From CAYGZQ01 sp964354375 [NCBI: uncultured Planctomycetota bacterium] (lineage in GTDB: Bacteria > JAJVIF01 > JAPKYR01), in the NCBI GenBank assembly GCA_964354375.1, contig CAYGZQ010000005.1, forward strand, positions 1-64,000: a stretch of DNA of 64,000 bases, given 5' to 3'. The notes below the pieces were generated by a model that had not been told where the DNA came from, ran no database searches, and worked only from the letters and a program-made list of their open reading frames with translations. Positions within the stretch are counted from its first letter, which is position 1. Each line of letters begins with the position of its first letter. Positions 24,953-33,404 of this stretch are shown piece after piece. Made by a program: the position numbers and the translations under genes.

Positions 24953-25123
24953 GTTTCGCCGGCGTGACCGGAACGGTCAAGTGCATGGACGCGCCGTATC
25001 CAGATTACGAGAAGGTGATCCCCGACTGTTGCGTCTCGACCTTCAAGCTCGACAAGAAACCGATTCTGGAGAGCCTCGATGCACTCGTTCCCATCGTATC
25101 GCAGCATTCTGTCCCCAGGGTGC

Positions 25124-25129
25124 TATAAT
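25124..25129 (+). promoter_or_regulatory. Consensus -10 element before the 25172 lipoprotein
   Basis: Perfect TATAAT, 42 bases upstream of the ATG. No convincing -35 hexamer lies at the right distance. Confidence 0.4.
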
Positions 25130-25171
25130 CTTGGTACTCGACGGGGATCTCCCCGGAAAACGGAGCAGCTG

Positions 25172-27670
25172 ATGTGCGAAATCCTGAAGACCTCATTCCT
25201 TGCAGGGGCATTATTCCTGATGGCGGTCGGATGCTCACGTACTGCCTCACCCTCTTTCCCGGCACCTGACGCCTCGGCACCTCCTGTTTCCGAGACGGCC
25301 CTTGATACGAATGCCTACGAGAACAGGGCTTCAGGTCATTTCCTCTGGACATACAGCCTTGTTTTCGTCGATCCATCGGCCACAGGACGAGACAGGTTTG
25401 AGATCATTCCGGTAAGATCAGCAGGAATGCACTGGAATGTTCTCTCCTGGCTCGAAAAGGGCCCCTGCACCAATTGCGTACAGATTCCCGCCATGACCAA
25501 TTCCGATCATGGGACAAAGCTGGTGACCGTAAGTATTAAACACCCGTTTCCGAACCCAAACCTCACAGGCTTCGACGTGCGCGGTATCGCAATGTTCAAT
25601 GGCAGTCACATGTTTCCCGACGCTGAACTCAACATATCCGACCGGCACCAGGGCGACGGTGAGCTTATCAATGCCGATGGTTACACGGCGCTGTATAATT
25701 TCACGACCAAAGGATTCGGGCCCGGAGGATTTCAGGGATACCTGAAGGGAAAATTCGCATCTATCGAAATGCCGGATGCCAGACTCAATGGTTTCAAGGT
25801 GTTTGAATCCTCCGATCCGGCGAACACCAGGAACGCTTTTCACTCAGGCGACACAATTACTCAAATTTACGACATCGACATGCCGGACGGGCAGTTTGTT
25901 TTCGGCTATGCCGTCGATGCAAGCTGGGCTCCGCCTGTCAATAAACCTGTGACCGACCCGATGAATGATTTCCCGCCGGAAGCCAATTGCTTCGAACCCT
26001 ACAGAATAAATGTGACGGCAAAAAGCGACACCCTGACCGATCAGGCTGGAATTCTCACACTGACCATTAGTGTCCTCGACCACCAGGGACCGACATCCTA
26101 TGCAACTCCCGTTGTCGAATGTCCAGAGATTTTCGATGCCCCGCCTTCGGTGTCTGATCTTGGATCGGGAAATTTCGAGGTTTCAATCCAGAATGTCGAG
26201 AAGGCTCCGGCTGGAATATATCCCCTGCTGATCTCGGTTGTGGACAACCAGAATGCCGGGTCGCCGTCATGGATCGATTTGACAGGATACCAGGTCTATA
26301 TGATCAATGTCCGGGCGGATACCGGATGGGCGAGAACATGGGGGAGTTCCGGATACGACATTGTGAATACAGTCAAAATGGGCTCGGATGGCTTCATATA
26401 TGCCGCGGGGTTCTACGAGGGTACAATGGATTTCGATCCGGGTACGGGAGTCGATCAACATACTTCCAACAGTAATTCGGTCGACGCATTTTTCTGTAAA
26501 TACGACTCGCTGGGAGTCTTTCAGTGGGCAAAGACCTGGGGAGGACCGGGCACAGATACCGCCGAAGACCTTGATTGTTATTGGATTGAAATCGTTGTTG
26601 TGGGGGATTTCGAGGAGACTGTTGACTTCGATCCCGGCTCAGGAGTGGATGGCGGTGTGTCGAATGGGGGTTCGGATGGGTACGCCATTTTGTTTGATCT
26701 AAACGGGGTATGGAAAGATTCAATAAGCTGGGGAGGTCCGGGGGATGATTCGGCGACTTCCGTCGTCTATTGGGCCGATTTCATAGGGATCGGTGGCTCG
26801 TTCGAAGATACGATCACATTACCGGGGTGCGACCCGATTACATCGCACGGGAAAACCGATGCTTACCTGTTTCAGACGAAATCCGCGCAGCCGCTGATTG
26901 ATCAGTTGGGAGGTCCCGGAGAGGACGGAGTAACAGGCCTGGCGTTTAAATACCCGAGTTTACTGGTTACCGGTTTCTTCCAGGATACAGTCAATTTCAA
27001 TCCCAGTGGCTTCGGTGACATCCGAATCAGCAATGGGAGCGCCGATGTCTTTCTGATGCGATACGAAATGGATTACGGCACCGCCGACTATTACTGGACC
27101 AAGGCGTGGGGTGGCAGCGGATGGGATACCGGCGCCGGGGTTTGCACCGGGACAGATGACGTTTATGTTACCGGTTCTTTCTGCGGGACGGCCGGTTTCA
27201 ATCCCGATGCCCCAATGGACCCGGATTGGCGGACTGCGCTGGGATTGGGCGACGCATTTGTCAGTCATTGGACACAGGCAGGCGTGTACCAGGGCGCTAC
27301 AACATGGGGCGGGAGCGCGGCCTTCGGAATCGATTCCGGTTCTGATATCAGTCTTGACGCATCAGGGAATGTGTACTGTGCGGGATCTTTTTCAGATACT
27401 GCCTTTGGTATACCTTCAAAGGGCGGTTTCGATTGCATAGTCGCGAGTTTCAGCCCGGATCTGACCCTCCAATGGAATACTGCCTGGGGTGGGTCCGGGC
27501 CTGACGGATGTCATGGGATAGCTGTTGATGCCTGGAACAGGACTTTCATTGGTGGGTGGTTCTCCGGCACCGTCGATTTTGATCCCGGTGGCGGCACCGA
27601 CATTCACACCTCCAATGGCGGTTTTTCCGATGCATTCCTGGCCAAACTCCTGTCCGATGGAATGTGGTAA
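25172..27670 (+). CDS. GFDVRG-family lipoprotein with a seven-repeat SBBP propeller
   Basis: An 832-residue predicted lipoprotein. The ATG at 25172 has CGGAGCAG upstream and opens a proper signal peptide ending in lipobox MAVGC; the open frame extends further 5' but without signal-peptide character. The shared module (about 45-380) contains PCTNC, KHPFPNPNLTGFDVRGI, NADGYTALYN, YDIDMPDG, YAVDASW and DFPPEANC. Seven propeller repeats follow (about 385-832), some degenerate. It ends in LLSDGMW, close to the LLSNGQW and LYSNGLW endings of its paralogues at 20951 and 30670. The gene is monocistronic, with a 416-base gap downstream. Confidence 0.86.
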   Translation: MCEILKTSFLAGALFLMAVGCSRTASPSFPAPDASAPPVSETALDTNAYENRASGHFLWTYSLVFVDPSATGRDRFEIIPVRSAGMHWNVLSWLEKGPCTNCVQIPAMTNSDHGTKLVTVSIKHPFPNPNLTGFDVRGIAMFNGSHMFPDAELNISDRHQGDGELINADGYTALYNFTTKGFGPGGFQGYLKGKFASIEMPDARLNGFKVFESSDPANTRNAFHSGDTITQIYDIDMPDGQFVFGYAVDASWAPPVNKPVTDPMNDFPPEANCFEPYRINVTAKSDTLTDQAGILTLTISVLDHQGPTSYATPVVECPEIFDAPPSVSDLGSGNFEVSIQNVEKAPAGIYPLLISVVDNQNAGSPSWIDLTGYQVYMINVRADTGWARTWGSSGYDIVNTVKMGSDGFIYAAGFYEGTMDFDPGTGVDQHTSNSNSVDAFFCKYDSLGVFQWAKTWGGPGTDTAEDLDCYWIEIVVVGDFEETVDFDPGSGVDGGVSNGGSDGYAILFDLNGVWKDSISWGGPGDDSATSVVYWADFIGIGGSFEDTITLPGCDPITSHGKTDAYLFQTKSAQPLIDQLGGPGEDGVTGLAFKYPSLLVTGFFQDTVNFNPSGFGDIRISNGSADVFLMRYEMDYGTADYYWTKAWGGSGWDTGAGVCTGTDDVYVTGSFCGTAGFNPDAPMDPDWRTALGLGDAFVSHWTQAGVYQGATTWGGSAAFGIDSGSDISLDASGNVYCAGSFSDTAFGIPSKGGFDCIVASFSPDLTLQWNTAWGGSGPDGCHGIAVDAWNRTFIGGWFSGTVDFDPGGGTDIHTSNGGFSDAFLAKLLSDGMW

Positions 27671-28086
27671 CCATATCGAAACCTCAGTTTTGAGACTTCC
27701 TCAATGCAGGGCACGTTAAGGTTAGGTCGCGACACGGGTTCAACCAGAGGTTCGTGTTCTCACCGCTACGATTCTCCCTGCCAGGGGATGAGACCGTAGT
27801 AGACAGGATGCCTTAGCTGAGCGTGTGACCGCTGGCCGGTCGGTTCCCTTTCCCCGTTCTCAACGTGTTTGTCTTCCGGGTCTCAAAGAAGGTACTTGCC
27901 GCGATATTGCGTTTTGACTCGTTTTAACTTATGATTCTGACGCAAGAGGGAAGCCGCCTTGGGGGCTCATACGTGTGCGGATCTGTTAATTGCTTTCACA
28001 AGGTCTTAGAAGTGCAGACTGTCCTGTAGTGTTCGACCAGCAATTGTCCTCTCGACAAGAGAGTGGATACATCGCAGGAGGCCGTT
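27671..28086. other. Intergenic region with a tRNA-Glu-like relic
   Basis: A 416-base gap with no supported gene. At 27729-27743 it holds GCGACACGGGTTCAA, an exact 15-base match to the T-arm side of the tRNA-Glu at 20764-20778, preceded by AAGGT, which also fits the anticodon-stem 3' side. It does not fold into a full tRNA and looks like a pseudo-tRNA fragment. No terminator or promoter stands out. Confidence 0.5.
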
Positions 28087-30549
28087 ATGAACCGATGGAC
28101 AGTGCTCGTCACAGCTCTGGTTCTGTTTGCTGTGGTGTCTTTGGGCTGCTCCAATGGCGCCGACCCCATACTTCAGACCCCCGAACCCCCGACCGTCGAA
28201 GCATCTGTTCAAGACAGTCCCCAGACATACCTCTGGGGATACTATGATATCTACATCGATATCGCCACGGAGACTGCAACAGCAGTTCCTGATCGCACGG
28301 TGATGTATGCTTCGAATATCGTCCAGTACCTGAACAACCATCCCGGGAACCTTCAGATTGTGTTCAATGGCTGCAAGGTCGGGGTTAAGAACGTAGATGT
28401 GGATCTCAATCTTACCATCAAGCACCCGTTACCCGCCGCCTATGACGAGTACAACATATACGATGTCCGCGGCATCTTCATCGGCAATGGCTCGAAGACC
28501 ATGGGATACAACGGCGATCTGAAGTACGCCGCTTACAAGGCAAACGACCAGGCGATGTACGATTACGACCTGATCCCAAAGGACCCGTATGACGGGTTGC
28601 ACGGCATGCCGGACGGTTACACGCGATGGTGGAATCCCAAGGAGTTCACTAAATCAGGGCTATTCGGTTACACGCCTGGGCAGTTCGCGACCCCCTTTTA
28701 CAAGGCAACGGCGACACTGAACCCTTACAAGTATTTCGCGACCGGTCTTGGTGTCACCGACGACTGTTTCACTTTCCTCACAGAGACAATCGGCCATGGG
28801 GCACTTCGAGCCGGCACAAGTTGCACCCGCAACTATTACCTCCGCTTCCCTACGCCGACTCCCGGCACGAAATCCTGTTATGCAATAGTGGCGAACTGGA
28901 AAGGCATCGCGCCCGGAGACCATCCGGCCAATGCTCCAGAGGCATTGGCGCTCAACTGCGTCATCACCCCGAACCTTTACTATATAGATGAGTCGAATAA
29001 CGGCGGATCTATCGTTCTGGATCTGAGTATTGTCGATTGGGATTCGAAGACATCTGGGACTTCCGGGAAAATGGAGGACTACAGGATTTACATCGAGTCA
29101 TCAGTCCTTTCGGCAGTATATACAGCAACCGCCTCCGAGATGTTACCTACCGGACATGGTGGCAACTACTATACCTACCACCTGAAGGTTCCGGCAGACA
29201 ACGTCACGTCAAAGACCGGGCAGGAGGTATGGGTGATCGTAGAATGCAAGAGCCAGGATTACACTTATCAGTGGGGTTCACCCAACCTGGCCGACGGTGA
29301 CAAGCTGGCTGCGTGCTTCCGGTATAACCTGCCGGTGCTGGGTCAGGGCCCTCCGTATGCCCCGATCTGCGACCTGGAAGTCCTCACCCCGATGCCTCAT
29401 GTCGGTAGAGGTCATGTTGACTTCGATGCGTCTGGATCGACGGACTACGACATACCCGACGGCGACTTTCTTACGTTCACGTGGGACTTCAACGGGGATG
29501 GGATCTTCGGTGACCCATACGATTCCGGCGCCGATGACAAGCCCATGAAGGACTGGAACACGGACTATAACGGACAGGTCAGCGTAAAGGTGACAGATTC
29601 GACTTCACAGTATTCAGAGTGCAGCGTGAATGTAGACATAACGGCCCTGAGAGAAATCAATGTCGTCGGCAATCCCAATATAGGCGTAGGCCTTCAACAC
29701 CCGAGAGACATCGGCTGTGATCCCGCATCCGATCGGGTCGCCATAAACGCCGTCGACTCCAAGAGCTGGCGCAAGTTCACGAATGATTACGCGAACGTCC
29801 TGACCTATTCTATCGGCCACAACATGGGCAACTTGGATGCTGCGGAAGAGTGTATTCTCTACGGCCTTGACTATTATGATGACGGCAATATGGCTGGTTG
29901 GAGCACGAGTGACTGGAACGGAACTGGCTACGATGAGCATTTCTCGGGAAAAAGTACTCACGTTGGGACCAGGGACGTGTGGAACCAGCAGGGGAGCGGC
30001 ACTACGAACTCATGGGTTCTGTTCGATCTTACTCCTGAAGCTGGTGTTGGCTTCTTAATTCCATACTATGGAATCGATGAGTATGGCTGGAACTATTGCT
30101 ACCTCAGTCCACCCTGGTATGGGGGTACCGGCAGCACCGGTGTTGTGATGCCGAATCTGCGCGCAGTCGACATGGCGCCCGGGGACTCCGAACCCTACAC
30201 CATGTACACGCTCGAGGCAATCCCGAACAACCACACTGGCGTCGTTGAAGCATGGCATATCAAGGGAGACTGGATGTACCAGGCTTTCGGCGAAGGTCTC
30301 CTTCACGACCCTCTTGACCTCAGCGTCGACTCCCTCGGCAACATTTACGTTCTGGAGTCAAACTCCAGCAACAAGGCTGTCATATGGGCTTACGACCCGT
30401 CGGGCACTCTGATTGGCTCCAGCGATCCCCTTACGGAAACCGAGATGTCGGGCAGTCCGCTCAGGCTTGACTGCTTCCTCTTCTCAAATCCCGACCAGGT
30501 ACATGTGCTTCACAGCCTCGGGGTGACCAAATTCCGCCTTGAGCCGTAA
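28087..30549 (+). CDS. GFDVRG-type lipoprotein with PKD domain and NHL-like C-terminus
   Basis: An 820-residue predicted lipoprotein. The ATG at 28087 is preceded by CAGGAGG; lipobox VSLGC. The shared module (about 40-415) is a divergent version: KHPLPAAYDEYNIYDVRGIF, PDGYTRWWNPKEF, LNPYKYF. A PKD domain follows (about 425-517) with DFDASGSTDY and FTWDFNGDGIF. The C-terminal 300 residues contain LQHPRDIGCDPASDRV and DPLDLSVDSLGNIYVLESNSS, patterns of NHL or similar open propeller repeats. The SBBP repeats of its neighbours are absent, so the C-terminus has been exchanged on a common N-terminal frame. A strong terminator follows at 30567. Confidence 0.82.
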   Translation: MNRWTVLVTALVLFAVVSLGCSNGADPILQTPEPPTVEASVQDSPQTYLWGYYDIYIDIATETATAVPDRTVMYASNIVQYLNNHPGNLQIVFNGCKVGVKNVDVDLNLTIKHPLPAAYDEYNIYDVRGIFIGNGSKTMGYNGDLKYAAYKANDQAMYDYDLIPKDPYDGLHGMPDGYTRWWNPKEFTKSGLFGYTPGQFATPFYKATATLNPYKYFATGLGVTDDCFTFLTETIGHGALRAGTSCTRNYYLRFPTPTPGTKSCYAIVANWKGIAPGDHPANAPEALALNCVITPNLYYIDESNNGGSIVLDLSIVDWDSKTSGTSGKMEDYRIYIESSVLSAVYTATASEMLPTGHGGNYYTYHLKVPADNVTSKTGQEVWVIVECKSQDYTYQWGSPNLADGDKLAACFRYNLPVLGQGPPYAPICDLEVLTPMPHVGRGHVDFDASGSTDYDIPDGDFLTFTWDFNGDGIFGDPYDSGADDKPMKDWNTDYNGQVSVKVTDSTSQYSECSVNVDITALREINVVGNPNIGVGLQHPRDIGCDPASDRVAINAVDSKSWRKFTNDYANVLTYSIGHNMGNLDAAEECILYGLDYYDDGNMAGWSTSDWNGTGYDEHFSGKSTHVGTRDVWNQQGSGTTNSWVLFDLTPEAGVGFLIPYYGIDEYGWNYCYLSPPWYGGTGSTGVVMPNLRAVDMAPGDSEPYTMYTLEAIPNNHTGVVEAWHIKGDWMYQAFGEGLLHDPLDLSVDSLGNIYVLESNSSNKAVIWAYDPSGTLIGSSDPLTETEMSGSPLRLDCFLFSNPDQVHVLHSLGVTKFRLEP

Positions 30550-30566
30550 TGAGACCATCAATCTAC

Positions 30567-30598
30567 CGCTGTTTCCTGCAGCGGGAAATAGCGTTTTT
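30567..30598 (+). terminator. Intrinsic terminator
   Basis: CGCTGTTTCC (30567-30576) pairs with GGAAATAGCG (30584-30593), 10 bp with one G-U pair and a 7-base loop, followed by five T. It lies 17 bases after the stop of the preceding gene. Confidence 0.85.
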
Positions 30599-30669
30599 GA
30601 GCCAATTGAATTTCGCGGAGGTTTGTACTCGTCCAACTTGACGACAACGGATAAGCGAGGATCAAAGAC

Positions 30670-33138
30670 ATGAGAGTCAAACTGAGCTACATGATGACTG
30701 CAGTGGCTATAGCCGGTGCCTGGATTGTGTTGCCGGGTTGCTCAAGCCAGAGTCCGCAAACAGCACCGCCGGTGACGATACAGGATGCGAATCCTGTGAG
30801 TCCCCGCGGCGGACATCAACTCTGGGGCTTCTGGCTGATTGGGATCGATCCGGAGACCAATCAATACGAGGTCCTTCCCGCCAGGCAAGCCGAGAATCAC
30901 TGGAACGTCCTCAAATGGCTCGAACAGGGACCATGTACCAACTGCCTGCAAATCACCGACTTCACGGATTCGGACCATGGGACGAAACTGGTGACGGTGA
31001 GCATCAAGCATCCTTTCCCAAACCCGAATCTGACCGGCTTTGACGTACGAGGGATCGCCATGCTCAACGGCAGCCATGAGTTCCCAACAGCCGGACTGAA
31101 CGCGCCTGACGCCAGTCTGGGCGATGGTGAGCTCATCAATGCCGATGGACATACAACGCTGTATAACTTGACTACGGTCGGCTGCGGTCCCGACGGATTT
31201 CAGGGCTACATGAAAGGGAAGTTCGCAACCGCTGCGATCCCGAGTGCGAAGCTCAACGGCTTCAAACGGTATTACTCCAATGATCCCGCCAACACGAGGA
31301 GCGCCTTCTACGCGGGCGAAACGATATCCCAGGTCTTTGACATCGACATGCCCGGTTCACCTTTCGTTCTCGGGTATGCAGTCGACGCAAGCTGGGCTCC
31401 TCCAATCAATAAGCCTGTAACCGACCCTGTGAATGATTTTCCGCCTCAGGCAAACTGCTATGAGCCTTACGTGGTAGAGGCGACGGTGACCAACGGAGTC
31501 CTCACTGATCAGGGGGGAATGCTGACTCTGGAGATACTCGTAATTGACCACCAGGGACCGGGCTCCCATCAGGCACCTGTCCTCGAATGTCCCGAGTTGG
31601 CCTCGACATTCTACATGTTTGAGACCGGTCCGGGTATGTACGGGGCCTATATTAAAAACAGCGAGTTCGCACCGCCGGGCGACTACAAGCTGCTCATCTC
31701 GGTCGAAGATAACCTGAACAGCGAGTCGGATCCGTGGATAGATTTGACTGCGTACAAGATTGTTACCATTCAGGTTCAGGAGGACCAGGGATGGGCCCGG
31801 ACCTGGGGAGGCTCGAACTGGGACCGGGGTAACGCCGTAGTAATGGACTCCTGGGGGAATGCATATATCGCGGGGATCTTCCAGGGCACGGTCGATTTTG
31901 ATCCTGGTCCGGGTACAACGGAGCTGACTTCCAACAATGGTTCAATTGATGCTTTCGTCAGCAAATTCGACGGCATGGGGAATTTCGTGTGGGCAAGGAC
32001 ATGGGGAGGGCCGGGGGTAGATACCGCTGACGGTGTCGAAATAGACTTTTACGTTCATGTAGTGGGTGAATTCGAGGATACGGTCGATTTCAACCCCGGT
32101 TCCGGCACGGACGAAATATCGTCAAACGGCGGTTCCGATGCTTACGCCATCGAGCTTGCGGAAGACGGGCATTACAAGGGGACACATACGTGGGGAGGGA
32201 CCGGCGACGATACCGCTTCCTGGATTGTTTATTCCTGGAACAGCGACAGATTGCTGGTCACCGGCTCATTCAAGGACACGGTTGAATTCCCCGGCGGTCA
32301 AACGGGAATTTCAAATGGTCAGGGCGACATCTATCTGGTAGATCTCGTCAAGGGGCATGATCTGCTTGGCACATGGGGAGGAACAGGGGACGACATGGGG
32401 TTGGGACTGGCATTTAAAGAAGACACTGTCGTTCTTCTTACCGGAGCGTTTCAGGAAGACGTGAATTTCAACCCGGATGGCATGGGCGGCATGCGTCACT
32501 GCGCAGGAGGCTGCGATGCTTTGCTTGCCGAATATGATACGACAGTAGAGGGTTCGCCGGAAAACCAGTGGGTCGTAACCTGGGGCGACACCGGATATGA
32601 CTACGGCAACAAGGTCTGTTGGCATCCCGGTGAAATATATGTGACGGGCTCCTTCCAGGGTACAGTGGACTTTAATCCCACCGGTGGGACTGATGAACGT
32701 ATCTCCAATGGAGCCGCTGATGCTTATGTCCTCCACTACAACTCTTCGGTTCAATATCTCGGAGTCACGACATGGGGCGGCGACGATCCGGTGATGCGGG
32801 ATGCCGGGGAAGATATCGCGGTCGACGACAATGGAGATGTCTATGCCGTCGGAAGCTTCATCGGCGAGTCCTTCGGCACTCCCTCGAATGGCTCCTTCGA
32901 CGGAGTGGTGGCTGGCTACGATCCGGACCTGAACCTGAAGTGGACGGCAATCTTCGGCGGAGCCGAATCCGATGGCTGCAATGGCGTCGCTACAGATTAT
33001 TGGGACAGGATCTTCGTAACCGGGGGATTCAAAGATATTGTTGATTTCAACCCCACGGCCGAAGTTGAAGAGCACACATCCAATGGTGGTATGGCAGACT
33101 GCTTCCTGGTCAAACTCTACAGCAACGGGCTGTGGTGA
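30670..33138 (+). CDS. GFDVRG-family lipoprotein with a seven-repeat SBBP propeller
   Basis: An 822-residue predicted lipoprotein with lipobox VLPGC. The shared module (about 35-370) has WGFWLIGIDPETNQYE, PCTNC, KHPFPNPNLTGFDVRGI, NADGHTTLYN, FDIDMPG, YAVDASW and DFPPQANC. Seven propeller repeats occupy about 374-822, with diagnostic VDFNP/VDFDP, SNG and TWGG motifs. It is a close paralogue of the genes at 20951 and 25172. A C-terminal relic of one more copy lies just past its stop (33149-33199), which suggests it replaced or recombined with a neighbouring copy. Confidence 0.86.
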   Translation: MRVKLSYMMTAVAIAGAWIVLPGCSSQSPQTAPPVTIQDANPVSPRGGHQLWGFWLIGIDPETNQYEVLPARQAENHWNVLKWLEQGPCTNCLQITDFTDSDHGTKLVTVSIKHPFPNPNLTGFDVRGIAMLNGSHEFPTAGLNAPDASLGDGELINADGHTTLYNLTTVGCGPDGFQGYMKGKFATAAIPSAKLNGFKRYYSNDPANTRSAFYAGETISQVFDIDMPGSPFVLGYAVDASWAPPINKPVTDPVNDFPPQANCYEPYVVEATVTNGVLTDQGGMLTLEILVIDHQGPGSHQAPVLECPELASTFYMFETGPGMYGAYIKNSEFAPPGDYKLLISVEDNLNSESDPWIDLTAYKIVTIQVQEDQGWARTWGGSNWDRGNAVVMDSWGNAYIAGIFQGTVDFDPGPGTTELTSNNGSIDAFVSKFDGMGNFVWARTWGGPGVDTADGVEIDFYVHVVGEFEDTVDFNPGSGTDEISSNGGSDAYAIELAEDGHYKGTHTWGGTGDDTASWIVYSWNSDRLLVTGSFKDTVEFPGGQTGISNGQGDIYLVDLVKGHDLLGTWGGTGDDMGLGLAFKEDTVVLLTGAFQEDVNFNPDGMGGMRHCAGGCDALLAEYDTTVEGSPENQWVVTWGDTGYDYGNKVCWHPGEIYVTGSFQGTVDFNPTGGTDERISNGAADAYVLHYNSSVQYLGVTTWGGDDPVMRDAGEDIAVDDNGDVYAVGSFIGESFGTPSNGSFDGVVAGYDPDLNLKWTAIFGGAESDGCNGVATDYWDRIFVTGGFKDIVDFNPTAEVEEHTSNGGMADCFLVKLYSNGLW

Positions 33139-33148
33139 ACCGGAAATC

Positions 33149-33199
33149 GGCGACTGCTATTCGTTCAACAGCAAGCTTTTGCCGTCGGGCAAATGGTAA
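33149..33199 (+). pseudogene. C-terminal relic of another propeller lipoprotein
   Basis: A short in-frame stretch reads GDCYSFNSKLLPSGKW then stop, matching the family ending DCFLVKLYSNGLW of the gene that stops 11 bases upstream and the LL(S)(N/D)G.W endings of its paralogues. Only these about 16 codons remain. Confidence 0.6.
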
Positions 33200-33404
33200 C
33201 TGGTTAACGCTCCCATATTCTCCCGCACACTGGAACACAGTCCCCAATGCCTTTAGCCTCATCGGGCCGGGAATGCATCAGATACCGCAGTAATTCTCCC
33301 CTCTCAACATGGGGCCTGCTCATTCCGTACGTCCGCTTTACATTCTCCTGGTATTGGGGTACTGTTCTCTCCCTAGATGCGCATTCAGTGGAGGACACCA
33401 CCCT

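Noticed and set aside
27671-28086. A second functional tRNA
   Set aside because: Only the T-arm-like 15-mer is present; no acceptor or anticodon stem can be formed around it.
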